Positions 1-10,968 of a stretch of 64,000 bases of DNA are shown here, one piece after another. The translations under genes and the position numbers were made by a program. Below the pieces are notes generated by a model, which had not been told where the DNA came from, did not search any database, and worked only from the letters and a program-made list of their open reading frames with translations. This DNA is from Gigantopelta aegis. Taxonomy: Eukaryota; Mollusca; Gastropoda; Neomphalida; Peltospiridae. The stretch spans positions 2,523,540-2,587,539 of the forward strand of contig NC_054701.1 in assembly GCF_016097555.1 (NCBI RefSeq). Direction: 5' to 3'. Position 1 is the stretch's first letter; the number at the start of each line of letters is the position of its first letter.

Positions 1-136
1 AAGTGTAGCCCATGAAGTAACAACAGCGAATTTCCTATCTCAATACCTGTGTGGTCCATAACCTTATGTCTGACGCCATATAACCATAGATAAAATGTGT
101 TGAGTGCATCGTTAAATAAAACATTTCCTTCCTTCC
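1..136 (+). mobile_element. SINE, 3' part (tRNA-derived mollusc SINE)
   Basis: This stretch matches the 3' half of the SINE seen several times in the window: 'gtagcccatgaagt', then 'gacgccatataacc', then a 'gtcgttaaataaaacattt' end and a (TTCC)n tail. Its 5' part lies outside the window or is truncated. The same tail recurs near 9880, 31880 and 36950. Confidence 0.8.
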
Positions 137-451
137 TTGACTTCAGGAATCTTCTTTCTACTGCTTCAAGATGTTGACCTATAATTTTGTGTTTACCTTT
201 ATTACACAGATCAAGTTTGTGTTTCATGGGTATTTCACCCACTCAAAAATGTTATATTTAGTAATGTAAATGTAAATTATATATTACAATCACATGAAAA
301 GTTGTTGGTGCTGGTAGGTGGCAATACTTTCAGAATGCTTGTTTAATATTTATTCAGAAGGATAAATTACGGAATACGTTGTTTTAAATATTGTACTTGC
401 ATAGATGACATACTGAATATGTTACGTACCTTCGCTTGGAAGGATAAAGTA

Positions 452-755
452 GGTTTAGTTTAGTTTTTGTCTAACAACACCACTAGAGCAGATTTATTTA
501 TTAATCATCGGCTATTGAATGTGAAACATTTGATAATTTTGACATAGTCTTAGAGAGGAAACCCACTACCTTTTTCCATTAGTAGCAAGGGATCTTTTAT
601 ATGTACCATCCCACAGACGGGACAACACATAAACCATGGCCTTTGATATACCAGTCATGGTGCATTGGCTGGAACGAGAAATATCCCAATGGGCCCACCA
701 ACGGAGATCAATCCAAAACCGCAAGGGCTTTACCACTGGGCTACATCCCGCCCCT
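452..755 (-). mobile_element. SINE, near full length, with 11-bp target duplication
   Basis: On the minus strand it starts with a tRNA-like head (GGCGGGATGTAGCCCAGTGG as box A, a GGATTGATCTCC-like box B). The conserved body follows ('gggatggtacatataaaaga') and then an end of the 'gtggtgttgttagac' type. It is flanked by the direct repeat AGGATAAAGTA at 441-451 and 756-766, a typical target-site duplication. It lies in a POLD4 intron, opposite to the gene. Confidence 0.85.
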
Positions 756-1075
756 AGGATAAAGTAATGCAGTAAAGTATGTTATTTAATATTGGTTTTC
801 AAGAATTTGTTGTTTAATTGTAGACACAAGGATAAAGTAATGCATATATGTTATTTAATATTGGTTTTCAAGAATTTGTTGTTTAATTGTAGACACAAGG
901 ATAAAGTAATGGATGTGATGTTTTTAAAACACTAATAGTCTGTAATCACACAGATAACCATAATGATATGTTGTTTAATTGTAGACACAAGGATAAAGTA
1001 ATGGATGTGATGTTTTTAAAACACTAATAGTCTGTAATCACACAGATAACCATAATGATATGTTGTTTAATTGTA
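756..1075 (+). repeat. Tandem duplications abutting the POLD4 acceptor
   Basis: Units of about 70-92 bp containing 'aggataaagtaatg' and 'ttgtttaattgtag' are repeated three to four times. The last partial unit runs into the true acceptor at 1089. Each unit carries an acceptor-like pyrimidine-rich stretch followed by AG. The array appears to start from the target duplication left by the SINE at 452-755. Confidence 0.75.
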
Positions 1076-1089
1076 TGTGTTACTTGTAG

Positions 1090-3038
1090 GTATTTCTCGA
1101 CTGGAAAGATGGGAGAGAGCTGAGAAACATGGACTGAACCCGCCAGCTCACGTTCGCGATCTCATCATCGCACACAAAGATGATGACCTCTACACACAAT
1201 GGTGAGTTTTTACTTCCACCAGCTCACGTTCGCGATCTCATCATTGCACACAAAGATGATGACCTCTACACACAATGGTGAGTTTTTATTTCCACCAGCT
1301 CACGTTTGTGATCTCATCATCGCACACAAAGATGATGATCTCTACACACAGTGGTGAGTTTTTATTTCCACCAGCTCACGTTCGTGATCTCATCATCGCA
1401 CACAAAGATGATGATCTCTACACGCAGTGGTGAGTTCTACACAATGGTGAGTTTTTACTTCCACCAGCTCATGTTTGCGATCTCATCATCGCACACAAAG
1501 ATGATGATCTCTACACACAGTGGTGAGTTTTTATTTCCACCAGCTCACGTTCGTGATCTCATCATCGCACACAAAGATGATGATCTCTACACACAGTGGT
1601 GAGTTCTACACAATGGTGAGTTTTTACTTCCACCAGCTCATGTTTGCGATCTCATCATCGTACACAAAGATGATGATCTCTACACACAATGGTGAGTTTT
1701 TATTTCCACCAGCTCACGTTCGCAATCTCATCATCGCACACAAAGATGATGATCTCTACACACAGTGGTGAGTTCTACACAATGGTGAGTTTTTACTTCC
1801 ACCAGCTCATGTTTGCGATCTCATCATCGCACACAAAGATGATGATCTCTACACACAATGGTGAGTTTTTATTTCCGCCAGCTCACGTTCGCGATCTCAT
1901 CATCGCACACAAAGATGATGACCTCTACACACAATGGTGAGTTTTTACTTCCACCAGCTCACGTTCGCAATCTCATCATTGCACACAAAGATGATGACCT
2001 CTACACACAATGGTGAGTTTTTATTTCCACCAGCTCACGTTTGTGATCTCATCATCGCACACAAAGATGATGATCTCTACACACAGTGGTGAGTTTTTAT
2101 TTCCACCAGCTCACGTTCGTGATCTCATCATCGCACACAAAGATGATGATCTCTACACACAATGGTGAGTTTTTATTTCCACCAGCTAACGTTCGCGATC
2201 TCATCATCGCACACAAAGATGATGACCTCTACACACAGTGGTGAGTTCTACACAATGGTGAGTTTTTATTTCCACCAGCTCACGTTCGCGATCTCATCAT
2301 CGCACACAAAGATGATGACCTCTACACACAGTGGTGAGTTTTTATTTCTACCAGCTCACGTTCGCGATCTCATCATCGCACACAAAGATGATGACCTCTA
2401 CACACAGTGGTGAGTTTTTATTTCCACCAGCTCATGTTTGCGATCTCATCATCGCACACAAAGATGATGATCTCTACACAATGGTGAGTTTTTATTTCCA
2501 CCTGTATTACAAGAATTCAATTAGGTCAGCAGATAGTAAAATTGATCTGTTCTTTACAACAAGTGACAGTAACCTGTGATTTAGCCATGTCACATGGGAT
2601 TGACAAAATTAGCACAAGTAAATTGTACATGGTATATTTATTTTGAGGCCACTGTTAAATTCATTTATTACAACAGACATAATTAAATGAATATATTGGA
2701 AATGTTTAGTCCAGAAATTGGCAATTTTCAGATCTACTTTCTTTTGGGAAAGGGGCCTATATTCAGACCCATAGAATGCCTGGATAAATCATTTGTGTCA
2801 TCCTTGAAATAATGTCAAAGTGAGATATTTTTGTAATTTTGTTAACATTAGTGGTTCCTTACGTTTTCTTTTTAGATTAATGAAATTTGGGTTGTAGTGA
2901 CATTATTTCATAAAATGAACCAGCAAATGGGTCAGAATTGTATATTAACATTTGAATGAATTTTATGATTGAAATATTTGAAATGCTATCATGATGTAAA
3001 TGTTTTATTTCAGTCTTTGGAATGACTACAACATATAA
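1090..3038 (+). CDS. POLD4: DNA polymerase delta subunit 4 (p12), last two exons
   Basis: Two exons were found: 1090-1201 and 3014-3038. They encode the last 44 or so residues, including ISRLERWERAEKHGLNPP and ending CLWNDYNI. Human POLD4 has GITRLQRWCRAKQMGLEPP and ends CSLWHLYPL, so the match covers the conserved C-terminal half of the small accessory subunit of the delta replicase. Signals: acceptor 'ttgtag' before 1090, donor GTGAGT at 1202, acceptor 'tttcag' before 3014. The split codon TG|T joins in phase, and the stop is at 3036-3038. Earlier exons were not seen in 1-1089 and should lie upstream of the window. Both sides of the larger exon are occupied by tandem arrays. The gene is tail to tail with STYXL1. 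Confidence 0.85.
1143..2500 (+). repeat. Minisatellite of POLD4 exon end plus splice donor, 17 copies
   Basis: The segment beginning CCAGCTCACG recurs at 1143, 1219, 1295, 1371, 1464, 1540, 1633, 1709, 1802, 1878, 1954, 2030, 2106, 2182, 2275, 2351 and 2427. Spacing is 76 bp or 93 bp; the longer form has an extra 17 bp. Each unit contains the last 59 bp or so of the POLD4 exon, its GTGAGT donor and the first 17 bp of the intron. The first copy is the real exon end. Use of any later donor would place a TGA in frame just after the first exon copy. Copies differ by a few substitutions. Confidence 0.95.
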
Positions 3039-3310
3039 AGTGTTCACACAGTGACCACACAGACAAATTACTGACCGACTGTTATGCTCACCAGTATGGA
3101 GAAAGAGGCCGTCTGCAGTATTTGTTATTTCACCTATCACCATAAAACTATTTCTTACAGCACAAAAACACCAAATATCTCAGGCATGCGTAATCCATCA
3201 TTTTATTAATATCACCCGAGTTGTTGTTAAAAACATATTGTCTGTAATATTATGGAATCTGATGTTTTAACTGGAAATGAATGTCATACATAAAAAGTTC
3301 CTCAACATTA
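3039..3310. other. POLD4 3' UTR and downstream spacer
   Basis: AT-rich sequence after the POLD4 stop. No convincing gene was seen; the 3' end of the transcript was not located. Confidence 0.4.
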
Positions 3311-4969
3311 ATTTTAAAGGCATATTATCATGGTGGTTACGGGATCTTCATTATTTCTCTAAATATGGATTATAAATGAACATTACATTCATTGTACTAG
3401 TTCTTACTTAAAGGAGGGGACAATCAAGGCAGTTGACCTGGTATGCATATTTAACGATACATAATGCACATTATTGCTTAATATCAACAAGTATAATCAT
3501 ATAGTTAATTAATACAACGGTTAAATGTGACGGATATTATATATAACAGGCGCAGCCATTTTGTATCATCCCAGTGAATACGCCCTCTGGCGAGCTGGTG
3601 GTTAAGTAATACCTAACGTGTCACGTCAGGAATTAGTCTTCAAACTGAAGAAACAAAACATACCTGATTTTTGCGAATGCATTGCAATATTCTGTAATAA
3701 TAGTCATCCCAATAAGCCAGCAACAATTATATATTTATGTTTAATGCAAAATAAACCACCATTGTCAAAGTGTTGAAATAAATGTATTATAGTTTGTACA
3801 TAAATTAACCCACATACTAAAATAATAATCGGAGTGTTTTCTTAGTTAATTGGACTGTTCTTGCCGTGGCCTGTACCTGTGGTTCCTGATTGGCAGGTGT
3901 ATATTTAGACGGTCCCCAGACACTGTGTCTAGACACACTAAAAAGACGTGCCTCTTTTATTAAGATCACAGGGTATTGTGTGTTAACCGTACAGACACCC
4001 CTCTAATCGTAATCGATCAGCCGTCCTGTTTTATTACTGTAAGTAATTCCATAAAACCCTTGATTAAGTAGACTTTCCCATCTAAAATCACAAAACTGAC
4101 AAATTACGTAGTTCCAAAGAAAAGAAAATTATCACTTGGGTATCGTGAGTGGTCGTTTTTGCTTGAACGTAGCATACTAATAGGCCTAATAATATGCATT
4201 TTTTCTTTGGATTTAAAAAAAAAAGACAAATACTATAACTCCATTTCGTTCTGTTGATGCAAATTGAAATATATTTAGTTAAATAGTTTATTATACTATC
4301 AAGTCATTTATGTTGTTTTACAAGTCAGGTTGATGAAAGCGAAGCGCCTTGTCATAAATTAGAGCGTTTGTTTACACTGTGCATAGAGCAGATGGACGGA
4401 GCTGACGTCACTTCGCCCCAAGCTATACCACCAGACGTCACAAAAATGAAACAAAATGGCTGTCCCCAGTTAGCAGGAACAATCATGTTTTTTTATTAAC
4501 TCTAAAATTACGCATTTTTCATTTGTTAAAGTGTCAGTATGTGTTGGTGGTCCGGGTATGCATCTTTCCAACACATAAATCTCTTGTTTGAGTTTACTCT
4601 ACCTTTAAGTGTTGCCCAAAAGATTTTAAATGTACCACAAAGTCAAATGTAGGGAATCCATGTGAATCATCTCAGCAATTGTTTTTTTTTAATCGTGGAA
4701 CTCTTCCATGAGGAGTCTGGCATTGGTCACCACCCGTTGATGGTGCACGGATGATGTAAATAAATATAAATATAAATACACACACAGGGCTCGCACTTCA
4801 GACTTTGTTACATACTGCAAGTTTCAGATGTTTTTGTCATGGGTAAAGTGCCATCGGTAAAGCCAGACCTATAGTAATTCATATCACAACTACAGCAATT
4901 ACTGTTGGTGCCATCATACTTTGTTGAACCATTAAATAGGTCAGTGGTCTGATAATATGCCTTTAAAAT
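3311..4969. mobile_element. Candidate non-autonomous DNA transposon with 20-bp terminal inverted repeats
   Basis: 'attttaaaggcatattatca' at 3311-3330 is repeated as its exact reverse complement at 4950-4969. The 1.66 kb between them has no long ORF. A clear target duplication was not found, so the boundaries are tentative. It contains a dispersed repeat (4383-4606). Confidence 0.4.
4383..4606 (-). repeat. Dispersed repeat, copy 1 (unclassified)
   Basis: On the minus strand it contains 'gtgttggaaagatgcata', 'ccaccaacacatac', 'cgtaattttagagttaat' and 'gaagtgacgtcagctcc' in order. A second diverged copy with the same order lies at 14130-14335 on the plus strand. The short GTGTTGG...CCAACAC inverted motif lies inside both. 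Confidence 0.7.
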
Positions 4970-5470
4970 GTCATTTCACTGTAATTAAATAGTTGACTAT
5001 TTATCAGTCAGGGCACAAGGATATATGTGTATGACTTAATAATATCATTTATCCAGCAATCACTGTATACATTGGCAAGATATGATGACTAGATAAATCT
5101 CTATATTTTCGGTCACTGACCAAAAATATAGGTCACATGACATAAGCCCGACTTGACTCGAGTATATCGGAGTAGATTTTCAATAAACATACTCTTCAAA
5201 TCATTTGTTTAAGTACAGTAAATGCAAATAACTTTTAGTTTTGCGATAACAATACAAAACTTGTATATTTATTTTTGAATTAGAGTTTAGAAACGCTTTT
5301 TTAATGTGACAGAATGTAGCTACCTTCTTAAAAATAATGACATCATGCATCTTGTATGACGTCATACGGCAAAAGCCTTGCTAGGTTGACAATACCTGAT
5401 TTTTGCGTACACAAAACTGGAATAAATAATGATTTTCCAAATATTCCTGTAGGATTGCAGGATAAAAGAA

Positions 5471-5608
5471 ATAACTGGTTACTGTCTTAAGATATCGGCT
5501 TTATACTGCTCAGGTCGAATAGCGAATGCAGCTCGGCAGAGCCTCAATGCATTCACCATTCTAACCTTCACAGGATAAAGCCGATATCTTAAGACAGTAA
5601 CCAGTTAT
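5471..5608. repeat. Perfect 34-bp inverted repeat (long hairpin, MITE-like)
   Basis: The arms are 5471-5504 and 5575-5608, identical as reverse complements over 34 bp, with a 70-bp loop. The loop has a further weaker pairing (GAATGCA with TGCATTC). No protein coding is evident. It could be a MITE or a structured RNA source; the sequence does not decide. Confidence 0.85.
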
Positions 5609-8262
5609 TCCCTATATACATAATTTATAATTTATAATCATGTATGGAGTTGTATTTTGACAATGTTGTTTTTAGATTTTAATGATGACCGGTTTGTGTT
5701 TTCCCTGACCAGTTACATCCCTATTTTGTTTCACCTTCCTGAAGTACGAGAATAAATGAGTGTTTGGGGGATGCTGTTAGTGCACATTCTTCGTTTACTT
5801 CTTGTTTCATGTATGTAATATTACATATTTTTTATAAATGGTTCAAACTGTGTACTTGAAAGTTATTGCTTCCGTTTGAACATTGTTTGACTTTTTTTTT
5901 AAACACTTGTTCCCCTTTTCACATTTATTGCCTACATTAATTTGTATTTTGTGAATCGCTTTAAACTATTTTTAAAAATATAATTGCCGATGTAGCGACT
6001 ATATACCCATCGTCATGTTTAGATGTTATGCATGTGTCCATGGTGTTTTTGTTGTTAATATTACAATGTTAAGTTTATTTTGTTAATTTTATTGAGTTGT
6101 AGTTGGTAGTTTTAGAAGTAATTGTATTAACTGGAAAGTATGATATTATATGTAGCTCCGCACGGAATATTTTGTTTTCTACATTTTGATTAGCAACAGT
6201 TACTGTCTAACTAAAATTGATCAGCAACTACTGGTTAACATTGTGTAGTTAACTTTGAAAAGTGCATAACAAATTGCAACATAATACTGAACTATAGTTT
6301 GCCTGCAGTATTGGACGTTCGTCCAAGTGTGGTGGTTCATGGGATAGATCTTCCTCTGGGAATGCAGCCTTTTGGTTTTGCTATTTTTCCACAGCTTATA
6401 TTTGATGACCCTGTTTGCAGACATGAATATGCACAAATTAAAGATCGGGAAAATGGTGTCGCTTACCAAATAACATCATTTAGCAAAATGTCGTCAAGTT
6501 GTGGTCACTTCATTTAGCGATTATCAATGAAACTTTGCATTCCTATGCCAGACATCTATCAATGAAGTTTACACAAACAATTACACAAACATATTGAAAG
6601 CTAAACAAAAGTATTAAAATATACATTTTGTTAAATTATGCTGCTAACATTAATTATAAGAATTGACAGAAAGTATTTTTACCAATTATAATATGAATCG
6701 AAAGAACCATGCACACACATTTAGCATGAAGATCTATGTAGAGTTGTACTGTGTGACACTGTTGATCACCTGATCAGAGGTCATGACCTCTCAAAAAGAT
6801 GTATTTTCACATATGAAGAGAATAAATATCACATGGATATCTCTTCCACTGCGGTGTAATAAATGTTTTTATTTCTTGTCCTGAAGATTTTAATATTTAT
6901 TAACAAAACAGATTTTATAGATTTTTTACCATATATTCCTGTTTTATATTTATTAAACCTGAAATTAGTGTTAACAGCAGAGAACAATATTTGATGTGAA
7001 CAGTCTTTATGTTCGTGTGACGGTTATACACATTTAAATTGACACAAATTTCTAATCTATTATGAGGTGAACCTTTACATTCTAAAAGTTACTGACAAAC
7101 TTTAGGACCATCCGAACTTTATTCGCTGTGCAAATATAATTTGTGTAACCAAACAGTTACCTTGGTGAAAATCAGTTATCTCAAATCATGGAGTCCTGTC
7201 CCCTGCAACAGTAAGATATTGCATTGGTTTGGTAATAATAGTGCAACTTGTATATATAAATAATATCAATCAAAGGCTTTTATTTTTGATGTCTTGTTTT
7301 TATTTACATGTGTATGTAACAATGTAGTTAAAGTGTTGCCATTTATTTTATTGTTTTGTTTTATGCTTTGTAATATTTATATCATATATGATTGTAATGT
7401 AGGAATTGTTATTTTACAATATGTTATATCTACCAAATATACAATAAGTAGTCATTCATTTATAACCTTCATGTTAATTCTAGATATAGACATAATAATT
7501 GTTTTCAGTTATTTTTAGAAACATGGTAGTCATTTCATCCATTTACTTTTTTTTTTAATTCTTTTTTTAATATGTATAATAAATATACTTCTATTATTTT
7601 ATGATTGTAGTACCCCGGTACTTTAGAATAAAGAAATTACTCTACATTAGTTCAGTTTTCCGTAATAAATTGATTTGATAATCCATTCTTAATCACTATG
7701 GTTGAAAAAATATACATTTTTATTGTTATTCAAAGAAAGTGGATTAACTAAATTTGTTCAACTAGAAATCTTCATGTAATTTCCAATTTCTCTTATTTGT
7801 TGATCTGTCACATTCAATTCAGTACAATTTCTGTGTCAGAATAAATTATGCAAAAAATACAATATCAAGTGGGCAATGTGACTGCCAGTTTAAGGAAGTA
7901 CTCTCCCTTGATATATACCTGCGAAAATACTCACGTCCGAGCACTACCTCGTGGTTACACAAGTGATCGTATACCACTTGTACAGCTGTTCTTGTAATCA
8001 TCAAAGAAAGATTCCAGAGAAACTGTTTCCTAAACTGGACTATATTAAGCTGCTACAAGAAGAAGTAACCACCTGACAAATGGTGGTCTGGTATTTTGAT
8101 TATGGTAGCCTAAACCCAAATTTTCCAATCTTGTCCTAACAATAGTAGCGATATTTTTGGTTACAAAATAGTTTAAACGTTCCTGTATGCTTTGCAAAAA
8201 GTCTTTGATGTGTAACAGTGAAACGGTCCTGAATCACTCATCAGTAATGGTGATGCTTTTCC
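5609..8262. other. AT-rich intergenic region, no supported gene
   Basis: No exon with convincing homology was found. A 72-codon open stretch near 6300 is not recognisable. The rest is low-complexity AT sequence between the convergent POLD4 and STYXL1 genes. Confidence 0.5.
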
Positions 8263-8274
8263 ATGATCTCAAAA

Positions 8275-8703
8275 GGAAAACCTGACAGAATCATGAAACT
8301 GTGTACCCTAACAACACATCTGACAATTACGAAACTGTGTACCCTAACAACAAATCTGACAATCACAAAACTGTATCCTACAAACAAATCTGACAATCAC
8401 GAAACTGTGTACCCTAACAACAAATCTGACAATCACGAAACTGTGTACCCTAACAACAAATCTGACAATCACGAAATTGTACCCTAACAACAAATCTGAC
8501 AATCACGAAAATGTGTATCCTATAAACAAATCTGACAATCACGAAACTGTACCCTAACAAAAAACCTGACAGAATCATGAAACTGTACCCTATAAACAAA
8601 TCTGACAATCACGAAACTGTGTACCCTAACAACAAATCTGACAATCACGAAACTGTACCCTAACAACAAATCTGACAATCACGAAACTGTGTACCCTAAC
8701 ACC
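8275..8703. repeat. Minisatellite, 30-36 bp unit
   Basis: About a dozen units of the form 'aaatctgacaatcacgaaac' followed by 'tgtgtaccctaacaac', with small length variants. It is intergenic. Unlike the other arrays here, it does not contain a splice junction of a recognised gene. Confidence 0.9.
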
Positions 8704-9642
8704 AATGAAAATACGGAGCAGAGCCCTGTGTGTGTGTATACTCCTGGTTCTTCATCCTGTGATTATAGTGACTTGTTGCTTGAGACATTCATCAACATGT
8801 CTTGTTTTTCATAGAGAAAAAGAAAAACTGACAACATTCAATATATTTAACCACATTTATAATTCTATATATACAATGTTCAATACATGATCTATATACA
8901 TAGTTTACAAAGCGTACACAATACTCTTAATCCAGTATAAATAATGAACATGTAAATTACAGATGAAACATAAGACAAAACTCATAATTTCCATTGAATT
9001 TCATCATATACTGGTATATATAAATGCTGTTGAATTATATCACAAGTACAATATAAAATACTTTGCAAAATATCTTAACATTAACTGGAAATCACGACTG
9101 TTCAAATATTTTCATTTGATGCCGATTAGCTAATATTTTGTTCAGTGCTGGGGTGTCATTAACTATTAATTCATTCTTTATAAAGTTCTCTTTCCACAAA
9201 GTTCTCTTTCCACAATTTAATTAATAAACAACTTTTACTTGGATCACGAGTACTCTGACCAAAAAGAAACGAAAGTAACTGACCTCTGTTTTAAGACATA
9301 AAACAATGTCAATTATTTTTATTGCATACAGAATAACTGATGTGTTACAGAGAAATCAGTTTCAGGTTAACTTTTACACCATAGAGCAATCGGTGATGAA
9401 TGTGCTTATTGTATTCAATAATATTTGCTGTGGAGACTAGGACATCACTTAGTAGCCGCCAATACTGTCTTTAAATCATGCATGGTGTTCTCACCAGTGG
9501 TTTTGTTAGAGAGTGTTTCTACCATTAACTTACACATTACTTACAATTTGTAAAATTAAAATATCAATTTCAGCGTTTCTGATCATTCTGTGTTTGTAGT
9601 AGGTCAAATGCATTTTATATAAAACAGAAAAAGTACATACCT
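8704..9642. other. Intergenic, no feature recognised
   Basis: AT-rich sequence with no recognised coding or repeat structure beyond a short 'aaagttctctttccac' duplication near 9180-9215. Confidence 0.4.
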
Positions 9643-9654
9643 CTGAACATACTA

Positions 9655-9915
9655 GTGGGCCCATAGGGCTATTTCTTGTTCTAGCCAGTGCACCACGACT
9701 GGTATATTAAAGGCTGTGGTATGTACTACCCTGTCTGTGGGATGGTGCATATAAAAGAACCCTTGTTGCTAAATCAAAAAGAGTAGCCCATGAAGTGGCG
9801 AAAGTGGGTTTCCTTTCACCATATCTGTGTGGTCCTTAACCATATGTCTGATGCCATATAACCTTAAATAAAATGTGTTGAGTGCATTGTTAAATAAAAC
9901 ATTTCTTTCTTTTTC
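9655..9915 (+). mobile_element. SINE, 5'-truncated, with 12-bp target duplication
   Basis: It runs from 'tgggcccatagggctattt' to the 'ttaaataaaacatttcttt' tail. The flanking repeat CTGAACATACTA at 9643-9654 and 9916-9927 is a perfect target-site duplication. Confidence 0.9.
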
Positions 9916-9928
9916 CTGAACATACTAA

Positions 9929-10292
9929 CAGTGTTCGAGATTAATGGTATCCCGATATCCTGGGGATAGCAGATTTTAATTTTGGACTTCAAGAACCCAG
10001 TATCCCGCCATGATACCATATAATGCTGTTTTGTAATTTTTATTTTTCGTTAAAACAATAAAGTCGTCATTTACCAGCGAAGTTCAGTAACAGTTGTTTC
10101 AAGCTCATAACTAATGCTACGCCATAACAATATTTCCTCACTGAAATACACCGAAAAGGCAAGTAGCCATTATAAAATGTTTTAAACCAATACAGTTTTA
10201 AGTGGGATACTAAATTGTCAGGTGGGATACCAGATTTTAAAATGTTTGTATCCAACTGAGTTACTGCACAAAATGTTTAACCTTGAACACTG
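9929..10292. mobile_element. MITE-like element with CAGTGTTC ends
   Basis: It begins 'cagtgttcgag' and ends 'cttgaacactg', an imperfect terminal inverted repeat. It contains repeated 'ggtatcccga' and 'gggataccag' type words. The length (about 364 bp) and lack of coding suit a non-autonomous DNA transposon; the superfamily is uncertain. Confidence 0.55.
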
Positions 10293-10968
10293 ATTAATGC
10301 GGTATCTGTAAGTCACCCTGAATTAAGGAATGCTCTTCCATTATCTACTGATAGGGAAGTGTTCCGGCATGTGATGAGTGCTCTGTCCATTGTTTTCAGT
10401 TAATAATTTCCTTGTGTCTCAGGTCACATGAATTTAATTTAATAAGAAAATAATTATTTGATCCTGTCAGTTTTACGATGTTTTAATGTCATAATGAAGC
10501 CCTTTTAAAGCAAACAGGCTTAATAGTCAGTAAAGACTTGTATCAACAAAAAACATCTCAACATGGATTTTAAAGGCACTGAGCTACAGATTATCACATA
10601 CGTCAAAATAAAATTACATCAGCTGAAGATAGCACTTTTTCATGTCTTCCTTTTAAACTGCCTATAATAATGTGGTATTTCGAACATTAGTTAACATACA
10701 TCACTGAGAATGTTTAACTTGATGGTACAGCTGCAAGGTTTTTACTAATATATTTATTCACAAGGGTAGATCATGTTTCAGTAAATGTTTTTGAAAATTT
10801 TCACTAAAAAAATAAATATATTATTCACCCCACCAGAATACACGCACAGTTTAAGAGTCGTATCCGGCATTACAAATTCAGATGACCTGTATGATAAATC
10901 TCACATGGTGTTCCCTCAGACGTTTAACAAATGTTATCCATCCAACATCAGTTGTCTTCTCTTCTCTA
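10293..10968. other. Spacer and STYXL1 3' UTR
   Basis: This is downstream of the STYXL1 stop (minus strand). It should hold its 3' UTR. No other gene was seen. Confidence 0.4.

Noticed and set aside
1351-2579. Overlapping 82-83-codon ORFs (MVSFYFHQL...)
   Set aside because: They are out-of-frame readings of the POLD4 exon-donor minisatellite, starting at the ATG made by the donor junction.
6299-6517. 72-codon ORF with an acceptor-like 'gcctgcag' before it
   Set aside because: Some exon-like look, but no homology, no matching donor and no neighbouring exons were found.
7294-7518. 74-codon hydrophobic ORF
   Set aside because: AT-rich random composition with no support.
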